NCBI RefSeq assembly: GCF_013761005.1
Contig: NZ_JACDUS010000014.1
Location: 37,628 to 101,627, forward strand
Direction: 5' to 3'
Length of the DNA: 64,000 nt
Source: Desulfosalsimonas propionicica
GTDB lineage: Bacteria > Desulfobacterota > Desulfobacteria > Desulfobacterales > Desulfosalsimonadaceae
A program made the position numbers and the translations under genes. The notes beneath the pieces were generated by a model, which was not told the origin of the DNA, ran no database searches, and worked only from the letters and a program-made list of their open reading frames with translations. Position 1 is the stretch's first letter. Each line of letters begins with the position of its first letter. Positions 1-8,228 of this stretch are shown here, in pieces.

Positions 1-2
1 TT

Positions 3-584
3 CAGGGATATAACGGCGGCATTGAAAACGATTCCGGGCATACGGCCGAAGATGACAGCCCTCTTAGAACAACCCTGGACAAACTGGCCAGGGAGGGAAG
101 ATCCGGCGGGGGCCGGGTGGTATACGGGGGACAAAGACAATTGATAAACGCCATAGACCCCGCCACCCCCTATACCCTTGTGGTAATCGGCGAAATTTTT
201 TCATCCAGCGGGCATGCGGCCGTGCTCCGGGCCACACGGGATCTGAGAAACTTTCTGGGCGAACGGTTCAAGGCCCCTGTGGTCACCGCAGACGAACTCG
301 GCAGCCAGTACCTGTTCGGAAAACGGGACATGATCAGGGCAGGAGCTTGCCTGGCCGTAACAGTGGTCCTGTTTTTCCTGATATTTGGCAACCAGGAATT
401 TGTCCTGGCCTTTCTGTCCCAGAGCGGATGGTTTGCAGACGCCGTTGAACATTCTTTTCCGGGGGCAACTGATTGGGCGCCGGGCCTGGTGGTGTCGGCA
501 GCGGTGTTTCTCCTGATTCCGGTGGTGGCTTTCTGCTACGGGACCGTGGCTTCGAGCATCCTGAAACTCATTAAAATGGAATAA
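3..584 (+). CDS. C-terminal part of an unrecognised membrane protein
   Basis: The reading frame is open from the window edge, so the start is missing and at least 193 residues are visible. The first half is soluble and contains the stretch TLVVIGEIFSSSGHAAVLR, followed by two hydrophobic segments (roughly bases 325-400 and 480-560) and a short basic cytoplasmic tail. It ends 18 bases before a TauE/SafE permease gene on the same strand, so the two are probably cotranscribed. I do not recognise the family. A soluble domain anchored by two C-terminal helices beside a permease suggests an accessory or sensing subunit of that transporter, but this is context only. An internal ATG at 117 is not needed, because the frame continues upstream of it. 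Confidence 0.6.
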   Translation, partial: QGYNGGIENDSGHTAEDDSPLRTTLDKLAREGRSGGGRVVYGGQRQLINAIDPATPYTLVVIGEIFSSSGHAAVLRATRDLRNFLGERFKAPVVTADELGSQYLFGKRDMIRAGACLAVTVVLFFLIFGNQEFVLAFLSQSGWFADAVEHSFPGATDWAPGLVVSAAVFLLIPVVAFCYGTVASSILKLIKME

Positions 585-602
585 AAAAAAGGAGCATATG
601 TT

Positions 603-1706
603 ATGGAACTGTTACTGGGCCGTTTTATTGAACTGGACCTTGCGACATGTCTCCAGGTTGTCATGCTGGGAGCCGTGGGCGGGGTATTGAGCGGGTTTGT
701 GGGCAGCGGGGGCGCATTTTTCATGACCCCGGGCATGATGAACCTGGGCGTGCCCGGGGTGGTGGCAGTGGCCAGCAACATTACCCACAAGTTCGGAAAG
801 GCCATGATGGGAAGCAAGAAACACGGTGAGTACGGCAACGTGGACAAGCGGCTGGCGCTGTTCATGGTGGCGACTTCCTTTATCGGCATCCGCGTGGCCG
901 TGATGATCAACAGCGCCCTTTTCGGAAACGCCGACGGCCACGGTGCGGGCGGAACAGCGGCCTCCAACCTTTATATCAGCATGATCTTTATCCTTATTCT
1001 GTTTTTCGTGGCCATTTCCATGCTCAGGGATGCAATGAAATCCAGCAAGGAGGGCGCCGGGCCGTCAATGAAAATCAGTGCTTTCATTTCAAGGCTCTAT
1101 TTGCCCCCTTATATTTATTTCAAGGTATCCAACGTAAAGGTTTCTCTGTGGGTGATCCTGGTCTGCGGCCTGGCAACGGGCTATCTGGCCGGAACAATCG
1201 GTGTTGGCGGATTTATCGGCGTGCCCGCCATGATCTACATTTTCGGGGTTCCCACCGCGGTTGCCGCCGGCTCCGAGCTTTACCTGGCCATGTTCATGGG
1301 GGCCTGGGGGGCATTGAGTTATGCGTTTGAAGGTTTTGTGGATATCCGCCTGGCCATGCTGCTGTATCTCGGCTCCCTGGTGGGGGTTTATGTGGGCGCT
1401 TACGGGGTAAAAGTGGTCAATGAGGTCATGATCCGAATGGTCACCGGACTTGTCATCCTGCTCTGCGTATTGAGCCGGGCAGTGGCAGTGCCCATGTATT
1501 TGCGCCAACTGGGTCTTATCAGCATGGATCCGGCATGGGATCCCTATTTCAACAACATCAGCAAGGCCATCTTGTTTTTTGCAGGCATATCCGGTTTATG
1601 TATCATACTCTACAACGTCATCAAGGCATACCGGCAAAGAAGGCGTATCCGGTCAACCCTGATCGAGGCCCGGGCCATGCAGCAAACAGTATCAACCACA
1701 ACCTGA
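603..1706 (+). CDS. TauE/SafE family anion permease
   Basis: Predicted 367-residue inner-membrane permease of the sulfite exporter TauE/SafE family, whose members move sulfite, sulfoacetate or other small organosulfur or organic anions. Two internally similar halves are visible, each opening with a Gly-rich helix: GGVLSGFVGSGGAFFMTPGM near residue 21 and GYLAGTIGVGGFIGVPAMIY near residue 193. This is the pseudo-twofold repeat typical of the family. The length is longer than the usual 250-300 residues because of a cytoplasmic loop between the halves. GGAG at 591-594 sits 8 bases before the ATG. The gene is followed by a response regulator and a sensor kinase, so the transporter may be regulated by, or feed a signal to, that pair. 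The substrate cannot be read from sequence. Confidence 0.85.
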   Translation: MELLLGRFIELDLATCLQVVMLGAVGGVLSGFVGSGGAFFMTPGMMNLGVPGVVAVASNITHKFGKAMMGSKKHGEYGNVDKRLALFMVATSFIGIRVAVMINSALFGNADGHGAGGTAASNLYISMIFILILFFVAISMLRDAMKSSKEGAGPSMKISAFISRLYLPPYIYFKVSNVKVSLWVILVCGLATGYLAGTIGVGGFIGVPAMIYIFGVPTAVAAGSELYLAMFMGAWGALSYAFEGFVDIRLAMLLYLGSLVGVYVGAYGVKVVNEVMIRMVTGLVILLCVLSRAVAVPMYLRQLGLISMDPAWDPYFNNISKAILFFAGISGLCIILYNVIKAYRQRRRIRSTLIEARAMQQTVSTTT

Positions 1707-1752
1707 AAAATCAGGGCCGAAGCCTGACATTCTTTTATAAAACAATGCAGCC

Positions 1753-2370
1753 ATGGATGAGACAACCAAAAAAATCGATGACTGGATGGCAAAGATCAAC
1801 CTTGCCGATAACAAAGACAGACAGGCAGACAAAGAACCGCCATGCGGGGAACGAAAAACAAAACTGGCCCTGGACAGGATCCTGGTGGTCAGGGAGGAGA
1901 AAACAGGAGAACCAAAAAACAGGGGGACAGGAGCAATGGAGACAAAAACCGGAGAAAATAAGAATCAAGAACATTTAAACGTCATGATACTCGATGACGA
2001 GCCCATTGTCGGCAAGCGCCTGACCCCTGCGCTCACCAGGGCGGGATTTAACGTGGAATTCTTTCTCAACCCCAAACAGGCCCTGGCCCGGCTGGATGAA
2101 AAAGAATTCGATATCGTGGTAACAGATCTTAAAATGGAGGAAGTCGACGGCATCCAGGTGCTGGAACACATTCTTTCCAAATGCCGCCATACCCGGGTCA
2201 TCCTGATCACCGGATACGCCACGGTGGAGGTGGCCCGTGAGGCGCTGGTCAAGGGGGCATTTGACTTTATTGCCAAGCCTTTCAAGCCCGGGGACCTCAA
2301 GGCTGTTATCAATAAAGCAGCCCTGTCACTGGGCCACAAAGGAATTGTTTCCGAAAATGACCTCATGTAA
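1753..2370 (+). CDS. Single-domain response regulator (receiver)
   Basis: CheY-like receiver domain that would accept phosphate from the histidine kinase encoded just downstream. Counting from the ATG at 1753, the acidic pocket is D81-D82, the phosphoacceptor is D125 (VVTDLKM), the switch Thr is T153 and the conserved Lys is K175 (IAKPFKPGD). There is no DNA-binding or enzymatic output domain. The start is uncertain. The ATG at 1753 gives 205 residues with a charged 75-residue leader of low complexity and no ribosome-binding site, whereas the ATG at 1936 is preceded by an AGGAG and would give a normal 144-residue protein. I favour 1936 as the main start. It probably relays the signal through protein contacts. 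Confidence 0.85.
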   Translation: MDETTKKIDDWMAKINLADNKDRQADKEPPCGERKTKLALDRILVVREEKTGEPKNRGTGAMETKTGENKNQEHLNVMILDDEPIVGKRLTPALTRAGFNVEFFLNPKQALARLDEKEFDIVVTDLKMEEVDGIQVLEHILSKCRHTRVILITGYATVEVAREALVKGAFDFIAKPFKPGDLKAVINKAALSLGHKGIVSENDLM

Positions 2371-2413
2371 GGTGAACCTAAAGAGCAGCCTTAGCAAAAC
2401 GTAAGGCGGTACA

Positions 2414-3919
2414 ATGAATACAGAGCAAAAGGAAATCAATCACTCCTGGGAAAAAACAGCCCGGGATGCCCAGCGCGCCCTTAAAGAACGGCCCTCGGTT
2501 TCCATACGGGCCCGCCTGATTCTGGGATTCGGGGCGTGGTTTGCCCTGAGCCTGACCCTTACCATTTTCTCCATGATCGGGGTTTCCGAAATCCAGGACA
2601 AAATCCGCTTTCTGGAAGTCGCCCAGGATTACACCGTGGAAATCCAGCAGGCACGGCGATTTGAGAAAAACTTTTTCCTGTACCAGACAAACCTTGACGA
2701 CGCACTGGAGCATATCCGCAACGCAGCCGCAATCCTGGAAACCAACGCCAAAGGAATCACCAGCGCCGTGGGCCGGGACAACTATACCCGAATCCGGAAA
2801 CCCCTTCGCCAGTACAAACAACTACTTGAAAAAATAGATAAAGACCAGCTGGCGAACATCTCCTCCAATCTTGAGACCATGGAATCCGTACTGCGGGAAC
2901 ACGGTGCGGAAATGGTCACGGTGGCAAACGAGTTTCTGGGCAAGGAACGGGAACTTGTGCAGTCCATGCTGTCGCTGTCCCAGAAGGTTCCCCTGATCTT
3001 CCTCGGGCTTCTGCTGCTGCTGATCATTTTTCTGGGCTACTTTATCGCCAATCAGATGCTGGCACCCTTAAAACGCATGATGTTGGCCACCACCCGCATT
3101 GCAGAAGGCGATTTCACCCCCATAACCCCAAGGCGTCGCTACAATGACGAATTCTCCAAGCTGGCCACCGCCTTAAATCACATGATGCTGCAGCTGGTTC
3201 GGCGCCAGGAACAGCTTATACATGCGCACAAGCTCAAGGCTGTGGGCACCCTGACCGCCGGAGTAGCCCACGAACTCAACAATCCCTTAAACAATATCAT
3301 CCTCACATCCTCGGCCCTTAAGGAGGAATACCAGGACATTCCCGGCGAAGAGCGGGACGACATGATCAACGACCTTTTAAACGAAGCTGACCGGGCCCAA
3401 AAAATCGTCAGGAAACTTCTTGACTTTGCCAGGGAAGGCAAACTGGAAGCAGAGTCTCTGGATGCCGAGAAACTGATCAACCAGACCCTGGAACTGGCCA
3501 GCAACCAGATCAAACTGGCCGGAGTAAAGGTCAGGGGCGAAATCCAGCCCGATCTGCCCCGGATATACGGTGACGGCCAACAATTGATCCAGGTGTTTTT
3601 AAACATTATTTTAAACGCCGTGGCGGCAATGCCGGACGGCGGCGAGCTCACCATTACGATTCAAAACACAAAAGACCGCGAATACGTGGCTATCCGGTTT
3701 ACAGATACGGGCCCGGGTATCCCGGAGCACAAACAAGCCGAAATATTTGATCCCTTCTACACCACCCGCCCCGCAGGCAAGGGAACCGGCCTGGGATTGT
3801 CCGTATCCCTGGGCATCATCCAAAAGCACGGCGGTGAGATCAAGGTCGCCAGCCAGGTCAACAAGGGAACGACATTTACCGTGCTGCTGCCTGCCACCAA
3901 GATCCCCGCAGAAATCTAA
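2414..3919 (+). CDS. Membrane sensor histidine kinase
   Basis: Two-component sensor kinase of 501 residues. The order is a cytoplasmic N-terminus, TM1 (about 36-56), a helical periplasmic domain (57-190, four-helix-bundle style), TM2 (193-213), HAMP (214-268), HisKA with phosphoacceptor H286 in GVAHELNNPLNN, then an HATPase_c domain with N-box around 394-402, G1 box DTGPGIP 431-437 and G2 box GKGTGLGLS 455-463. All catalytic boxes are intact. The gene starts 43 bases after the receiver gene, and the two almost certainly form a signalling pair downstream of the TauE-type permease. The sensed signal is unknown. The periplasmic helical domain resembles the four-helix-bundle ligand-binding modules of chemoreceptors rather than a PAS or Cache fold. 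Confidence 0.92.
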   Translation: MNTEQKEINHSWEKTARDAQRALKERPSVSIRARLILGFGAWFALSLTLTIFSMIGVSEIQDKIRFLEVAQDYTVEIQQARRFEKNFFLYQTNLDDALEHIRNAAAILETNAKGITSAVGRDNYTRIRKPLRQYKQLLEKIDKDQLANISSNLETMESVLREHGAEMVTVANEFLGKERELVQSMLSLSQKVPLIFLGLLLLLIIFLGYFIANQMLAPLKRMMLATTRIAEGDFTPITPRRRYNDEFSKLATALNHMMLQLVRRQEQLIHAHKLKAVGTLTAGVAHELNNPLNNIILTSSALKEEYQDIPGEERDDMINDLLNEADRAQKIVRKLLDFAREGKLEAESLDAEKLINQTLELASNQIKLAGVKVRGEIQPDLPRIYGDGQQLIQVFLNIILNAVAAMPDGGELTITIQNTKDREYVAIRFTDTGPGIPEHKQAEIFDPFYTTRPAGKGTGLGLSVSLGIIQKHGGEIKVASQVNKGTTFTVLLPATKIPAEI

Positions 3920-4012
3920 GCCTCCTTCCCTGCTGATACCAACACAGGGATTTACCTGTGGTTGCAAAAATGGTATTGATTTTTCATTTTCCTGCAAAAG
4001 GGAGGTTGCCGC

Positions 4013-4900
4013 ATGACGGACGGAAATAACGGCGGAAAGCTTGATCTGTGGGTGACCGAAACCCATAAGAACTTGGTCTCTCTGGGATTTCGGGTGGAGC
4101 GGACCCTGTTTTCGGGCACAAGTGCCTATCAGCAGGTGGATGTGGTGGAAACCGCCGGCCACGGAACACTGCTGTTAAACGACGGCATTGTCATGGTCTC
4201 GGAAAGAGACGAGTTTGTCTACCATGAAATGATCGCCCATGTGCCCCTGTTTACCATTGCCGAACCCAAAAGCGTGCTGATCATCGGCGGCGGCGACGGG
4301 GGAACGGCCCGGGAGGTACTGCGCCACAAAAGCGTTGAGCGGGCCGTGATGGTGGAAATCGACGAGATGGTGGTGGATGCGTGCAAAAAGCACATGCCCT
4401 CGCTTTCCTGTGCCCTGGACGACCCCCGCCTGGAGCTGATCATCGACGACGGGGTCAAGTACGCCCAAAACTGCACGGAAACATTTGACGCAGTGCTCAT
4501 TGACTCCACTGATCCCATCGGACCGGCCCAGCCCCTGTTTGACCGGTCGTTTTACAAAACCATCGCAGGCCTGCTTTCGGAAAACGGGGTGATGATCTCC
4601 CAGTCTGAATCACCGTTTTACGACACTGAAATCCAGAATTCCATGTTTTCCAACCAGCGGCCCTTTTTTGAAAAAATTCACATGTACACCTTCTCCACCC
4701 TTACCTATCCGGGCGGGCTGTGGAGCTTCGGGTTTGCCTCAAACGGGCTGTGCCCGATCCGGAATTTTGATCCAAAACGCGCGGAGGCGCCGGGCATGGA
4801 CATGCAGTATTACAATCCAGCGGTCCACCGGGCGGCATTTGCCCTGCCCGGCTTTGTCACAAGGGGCCTGACCGGGCTCATTGACCCGGTGCCATTATAA
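4013..4900 (+). CDS. speE: Spermidine synthase (polyamine aminopropyltransferase)
   Basis: Transfers the aminopropyl group of decarboxylated S-adenosylmethionine to putrescine in the cytoplasm. The 295-residue length is normal. The nucleotide-binding glycine motif GGGDGGTARE is at 92-101 and the catalytic Asp is D164 in LIDSTDPIGPAQP, matching the family signature DxTDPxGP. GGGAGG-like sequence just upstream (3999-4007) supports the ATG at 4013. Putrescine could come from the arginine decarboxylase and agmatinase genes at 27-28.6 kb. No S-adenosylmethionine decarboxylase gene lies in this window, so the second substrate must be supplied from elsewhere. The downstream purH half begins 34 bases later on the same strand. 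Confidence 0.95.
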   Translation: MTDGNNGGKLDLWVTETHKNLVSLGFRVERTLFSGTSAYQQVDVVETAGHGTLLLNDGIVMVSERDEFVYHEMIAHVPLFTIAEPKSVLIIGGGDGGTAREVLRHKSVERAVMVEIDEMVVDACKKHMPSLSCALDDPRLELIIDDGVKYAQNCTETFDAVLIDSTDPIGPAQPLFDRSFYKTIAGLLSENGVMISQSESPFYDTEIQNSMFSNQRPFFEKIHMYTFSTLTYPGGLWSFGFASNGLCPIRNFDPKRAEAPGMDMQYYNPAVHRAAFALPGFVTRGLTGLIDPVPL

Positions 4901-4934
4901 ATCAACTCGAATAATATCAGGTGTGGAGGATGCC

Positions 4935-5618
4935 ATGAGTATCAATATTGTAAAGAAAATCGATGATCTGGTAAAGGTCAGCACGGTTTTGATCAGTGTT
5001 TCGGACAAAACCGGACTCGAGGACTTTGTGCCCGGCCTGGTAAAGGCCAACCCCAATATCCGGATTTTGTCCACCGGCGGCACGTATAAAAAAATTGAGC
5101 AGATCCTGGGCAAAAAGGCCGAAAAGGTGCTCACCCCGGTTTCCGAATACACGGGCCAGCCCGAAACCCAGGGCGGGCTGGTCAAGACCCTGGATTTCAA
5201 GATCTATCTCGGCCTTCTCACCGAAACCCACAATCCGGATCATCAGGCCGATCTCAAGCGCACCGGGGCCGTTCCCGTCAACATGGTGGTGGTCAACCTC
5301 TACCCGTTTCAGCAGACCATCGAGGCCGCAGACGCCACCCCGGAAAAGGCACGGGGCAACATCGACATCGGCGGGCCGTGCATGATCCGGGCGGCGGCCA
5401 AAAATTTCATCCGGGTCGCCTCTGTGGTGGACCCCAAGGATTACCCCAAAATCCTGGAGGAACTCGAATCCATGGAGTCCATGACATCTCTGGAAACCCG
5501 GATCAGCCTGGCCAAAAAGGCCTTTTTCCACACTGCCGGATATGACCAGGCCATTGCCAATTACCTGCGCGAAACCTCGTTTAACGATATCCAGGGTTCA
5601 TACGAGGAAATACTGTAA
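4935..5618 (+). CDS. purH: IMP cyclohydrolase (stand-alone PurH N-terminal domain)
   Basis: Closes FAICAR to IMP, the last step of purine synthesis. The 227-residue protein holds only the MGS-fold cyclohydrolase domain: SVSDKTGLEDF at 21-31, STGGT at 46-50, NLYPF at 121-125 and NIDIGGP at 142-148, all standard for this half of PurH. It then stops, whereas a typical PurH continues into the AICAR transformylase domain. That second activity is encoded by the next gene, 219 bases downstream, with a palindromic repeat between them. An upstream in-frame GTG/ATG would add 18 residues, but the ATG at 4935 has GTGGAGGA 4 bases ahead and matches family N-termini. It overlaps nothing and likely follows speE in a transcript. 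Confidence 0.93.
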   Translation: MSINIVKKIDDLVKVSTVLISVSDKTGLEDFVPGLVKANPNIRILSTGGTYKKIEQILGKKAEKVLTPVSEYTGQPETQGGLVKTLDFKIYLGLLTETHNPDHQADLKRTGAVPVNMVVVNLYPFQQTIEAADATPEKARGNIDIGGPCMIRAAAKNFIRVASVVDPKDYPKILEELESMESMTSLETRISLAKKAFFHTAGYDQAIANYLRETSFNDIQGSYEEIL

Positions 5619-5624
5619 CCCAAA

Positions 5625-5749
5625 GATGGCGCCGTAAAAGGTCCAATATCTGCGTTACGCGCAATTTCTCAGAATTTCACGTACGGATAAGTACGCTGCA
5701 TTCTTCGAAATCGCGCAAGCCTTGATCTTGAACTTTTTACGGCCCCATC
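5625..5749. repeat. 125-bp intergenic palindromic repeat, copy A
   Basis: Imperfect inverted repeat beginning GATGGCGCCGTAAAAG and ending CTTTTTACGGCCCCATC, with inner arms GCGCAATTTC and GAAATCGCGC around a central GTAC-rich core. It matches copy B at 14321-14445 over its full 125 bp with about seven differences by eye. It lies between the two purH genes and could fold as a long hairpin in RNA. Confidence 0.85.
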
Positions 5750-5780
5750 AACCTTGAACCTTGAGCCTTGAACCTTGAAC
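5750..5780. repeat. Short tandem repeat of AACCTTGAA
   Basis: Roughly three and a half copies of a 9-10 base unit, AACCTTGAA with one AGCCTTGAA variant, directly abutting palindromic copy A. The same unit in the other orientation (GTTCAAGG) flanks copy B at 14309-14319 and occurs again at 22972-22996 between the two ABC transporter genes, so it is a recurring intergenic word in this genome. Confidence 0.6.
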
Positions 5781-5837
5781 ATAACTTCCTGATTTTACTT
5801 AAAACTTAATCACTTAACACCGATGGAGTGACCCGAA

Positions 5838-7088
5838 ATGGCTGACGATCTCAAAAAAATGTATAAAACCATCATGGACGATCACTTTCCGCCGCAGATG
5901 GAGATCTCCTTTGTGGACGGCGACAACCGCCAGACCCTGTTTTACGAAAAGGTGGACTGGGTGATCGAAGGGGTACGAAAGGGCCTGCGCTACGGGGAAA
6001 ACCCCGGACAGGAAGCGGCTTTGTACCGGCTGGCAAACGGCAACCTGGTGCTGGGAGAAACCCGCACCATTGCCCCGGGCCAGTACCTGGCCTCAGACAT
6101 CGAGCTGCTGCAGTCCGGCAAGCACCCGGGCAAAACCAATCTCACGGACGCAGACAACGCTTTAAACATCCTGCGCTACTTCACCGACACACCCTGTGCC
6201 ATTATTGTCAAGCACAACAACCCCTGCGGGGCGGCCGTATCCGAATCCCTGGCAGACGCCTATGCCAAAGCCTACATGGCCGACCGGGTTGCGGCCTTCG
6301 GCGGATGCATTGCCGTCAACCGGGCCCTGGACAAGCCAACTGCAGAAGCCGTGGCCAACCAGTACGCCGAGGTGATCGTGGCCCCGGAATATGAAGACGG
6401 GGTCAGGGACATTCTGGCAAAGCGCAAGAACCTGCGGGTGATCCAGATCCAGAACATCGAGCGGCTCCAGTCCTTTGTGGGCCAGCGGGTGGTGGAGTTT
6501 AAAAACTTAATTGACGGCGGCCTGATCACCCAGTGGTCCTTTGTGCCCGAAGCCCGCAGCGAGGCCGACTTCAAGCTGGCTGAATGCGAATACAAGGGAG
6601 AGGTTTACCGCATCAACCGGCCGCCCACAAAAAACGAACTGGCCGACATCCGGTTTGGCTGGCTGCTGGAATCGGGCGTGACCTCAAACTCAGTGCTCTA
6701 TGTCAAAGACGGGGTATCTGTGGGCATCGGAACCGGAGAGCAGGACCGGGTGGGCGTGGCGGAAATCGCCCGTGACAAGGCTTATCGCAAGCTTGCCGAC
6801 CGCTACTGTTTTGAGCAGCATAACATGCCCTATAACGAGCTGGCAGACGGGGACAAAAAAAATGAAATCAACGCCCGGGTCAAGGCGGAAAAAGGCGGTT
6901 TGACCGGGGCAACAATGGTCAGTGATGCGTTTTTCCCGTTTCGTGACGGCGTGGACGTGGGCCTGCGCGAAGGGGTCACTGCAGTGGTGCATCCGGGCGG
7001 GTCTTTAAATGATTACCAGTCCATCGAGGCCTGCAACGAAAACAATGCCACCATGGTGCTGACCGGACAGCGCAGCTTCAAGCACTAA
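5838..7088 (+). CDS. AICAR formyltransferase (stand-alone PurH C-terminal type)
   Basis: Transfers the formyl group of 10-formyl-tetrahydrofolate to AICAR, giving FAICAR for the neighbouring cyclohydrolase. The 416-residue protein contains RYGENP at 51-56, the catalytic KHNNPCG at 125-131 (Lys-His pair) and ends TGQRSFKH, the usual PurH C-terminus. The first 45 residues and an internal segment around 190-260 have no counterpart in ordinary PurH, which makes the two genes together (643 residues) longer than a fused enzyme (about 520). So this is not simply a PurH cut in two by a stop codon. The formyl donor would come from the folate pathway that includes fhs at 25.1 kb. GGAGTGACC precedes the ATG. 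Confidence 0.93.
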   Translation: MADDLKKMYKTIMDDHFPPQMEISFVDGDNRQTLFYEKVDWVIEGVRKGLRYGENPGQEAALYRLANGNLVLGETRTIAPGQYLASDIELLQSGKHPGKTNLTDADNALNILRYFTDTPCAIIVKHNNPCGAAVSESLADAYAKAYMADRVAAFGGCIAVNRALDKPTAEAVANQYAEVIVAPEYEDGVRDILAKRKNLRVIQIQNIERLQSFVGQRVVEFKNLIDGGLITQWSFVPEARSEADFKLAECEYKGEVYRINRPPTKNELADIRFGWLLESGVTSNSVLYVKDGVSVGIGTGEQDRVGVAEIARDKAYRKLADRYCFEQHNMPYNELADGDKKNEINARVKAEKGGLTGATMVSDAFFPFRDGVDVGLREGVTAVVHPGGSLNDYQSIEACNENNATMVLTGQRSFKH

Positions 7089-7435
7089 TCATCTTGTTCG
7101 GGTTCGATCCAGTCGCAGGTGTAGGCCAGCTCGTCGATCCAGGTTCTGTCCCAGAGTTTGACCCGGGTGCAGTAGGCGGCGCGGCCGATTAGGTGGGCGG
7201 CCACCGGAGCGGTGAACAAAAGAAACAAAATGGCGGCAAAGGCGCGCAGGGTGGTGCTCAGGTCCATGTAAAACAGGGCCAGGGCCAGAAACATCAAACC
7301 CGAGCCCAGGGCCCCCGCTTTGGTGGCCGCGTGCATCCGGATGATGGTATCGGGCAGGCGCAGCATGCCCAGGGCGGCCACAAAGCAGAAGATCCCGCCG
7401 GCGAGCATGAAAAATGCCACGAAATATTGCATCAT
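7085..7435 (-). CDS. mrpG: Mrp Na+/H+ antiporter subunit G
   Basis: Small membrane subunit (116 residues) of the multi-subunit Mrp cation/proton antiporter. It has three hydrophobic helices: residues 5-27 (FVAFFMLAGGIFCFVAALGM), 40-60 and 65-85, with the family pattern RLPDTIIRMHAATKAGALGSG after the first helix. It is the last gene of the operon and its start overlaps the end of mrpF by 4 bases (ATGA), implying translational coupling. The C-terminal tail after residue 90 is hydrophilic and longer than in many MrpG. Its stop overlaps the convergent stop of the AICAR formyltransferase gene by 4 bases. Confidence 0.93.
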   Translation of the reverse strand: MMQYFVAFFMLAGGIFCFVAALGMLRLPDTIIRMHAATKAGALGSGLMFLALALFYMDLSTTLRAFAAILFLLFTAPVAAHLIGRAAYCTRVKLWDRTWIDELAYTCDWIEPEQDD

Positions 7436-7752
7436 TTATCAATCTCCTCCTGGTTTTCGTCAATCCCGCCGGTTCTGGCCAGCCGCTCCCGGAACCGGGC
7501 CAGGGCCACGGTGCCCAGAAACGCGATCAAGGCATAGGCAATGGCCACGTCCAGAAACGCCTTTTGCTGTCTGTAGATCGACAGGGCCGCGAGGACGGCC
7601 ACGATCAGAACGGAAATCAGGTCAAGGGCCACGATCCGGTCTGCCTGGCTCGGGCCGGCAAACAGCCGAATGAAAGCCAGCAGCACCGCCAGGGTCAGCA
7701 GCACCAGGGTGATTTCCGCGGCGATTTTTATCACCATGCTTTCCATAACCAT
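7432..7752 (-). CDS. mrpF: Mrp Na+/H+ antiporter subunit F
   Basis: A 106-residue, three-helix subunit of the Mrp complex. The conserved central stretch RLFAGPSQADRIVALDLIS (28-46) and YRQQKAFLDVAIAYALIAFLG (60-80) are typical of MrpF/MnhF. It overlaps mrpG by 4 bases and shares one base with the stop/start junction of mrpE, so subunits E, F and G are likely translated in step. It is needed for complex assembly in characterised systems. It has no soluble domain. Confidence 0.93.
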   Translation of the reverse strand: MVMESMVIKIAAEITLVLLTLAVLLAFIRLFAGPSQADRIVALDLISVLIVAVLAALSIYRQQKAFLDVAIAYALIAFLGTVALARFRERLARTGGIDENQEEIDK

Positions 7753-8228
7753 TATCGCACGGCCTCCAGCACCCGTTTTTCAATTTTTTCCTTGATATCC
7801 CGGCGGGCGGTTTCCACGTCGTCTAAAAACATCATGTGCACATACAGGGTTTTGCGGTCCGCGGAAACATCCAGGCTCAGGGTGCCCGGGGTCAGGGAGA
7901 TGATGTTGGCCACCAGCATGATCTCAAAATCGGTTCGGGCATCCAGGGGAACACCGATCACCGCCGGCCGGGAAAAATGCCGTGGCGTGATCACGTCCCA
8001 CAAAACCCGGAAGTTGGAGACCAGCAAAAGCCAGACAAATGTGGCCGCAAGCCGGATGATATTGATCACCCGGGCGAAATATCCCGACGGCCCGTAAAGA
8101 TGACGGGTGATCCACAGCGCCAGATACCCGATCACAAAACCGGAAACAAACCCGGTGGGGTTGAGCTGGTCCATGATCACGGCGAATCCGGCTGCCAGAA
8201 ACAGGTTGAAGACAAACAGGTTGCTCAT
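7752..8228 (-). CDS. mrpE: Mrp Na+/H+ antiporter subunit E
   Basis: A 158-residue subunit with two to three N-terminal transmembrane helices (1-60) and a cytoplasmic domain containing the MrpE signature VANIISLTPGTLSLDVSADR (about 105-124), followed by an HMMFLDDVE segment. In known Mrp complexes the E subunit packs at the periphery. The gene overlaps mrpD by 4 bases and mrpF by 1 base. Length and motifs are ordinary for the family. Confidence 0.93.
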   Translation of the reverse strand: MSNLFVFNLFLAAGFAVIMDQLNPTGFVSGFVIGYLALWITRHLYGPSGYFARVINIIRLAATFVWLLLVSNFRVLWDVITPRHFSRPAVIGVPLDARTDFEIMLVANIISLTPGTLSLDVSADRKTLYVHMMFLDDVETARRDIKEKIEKRVLEAVR

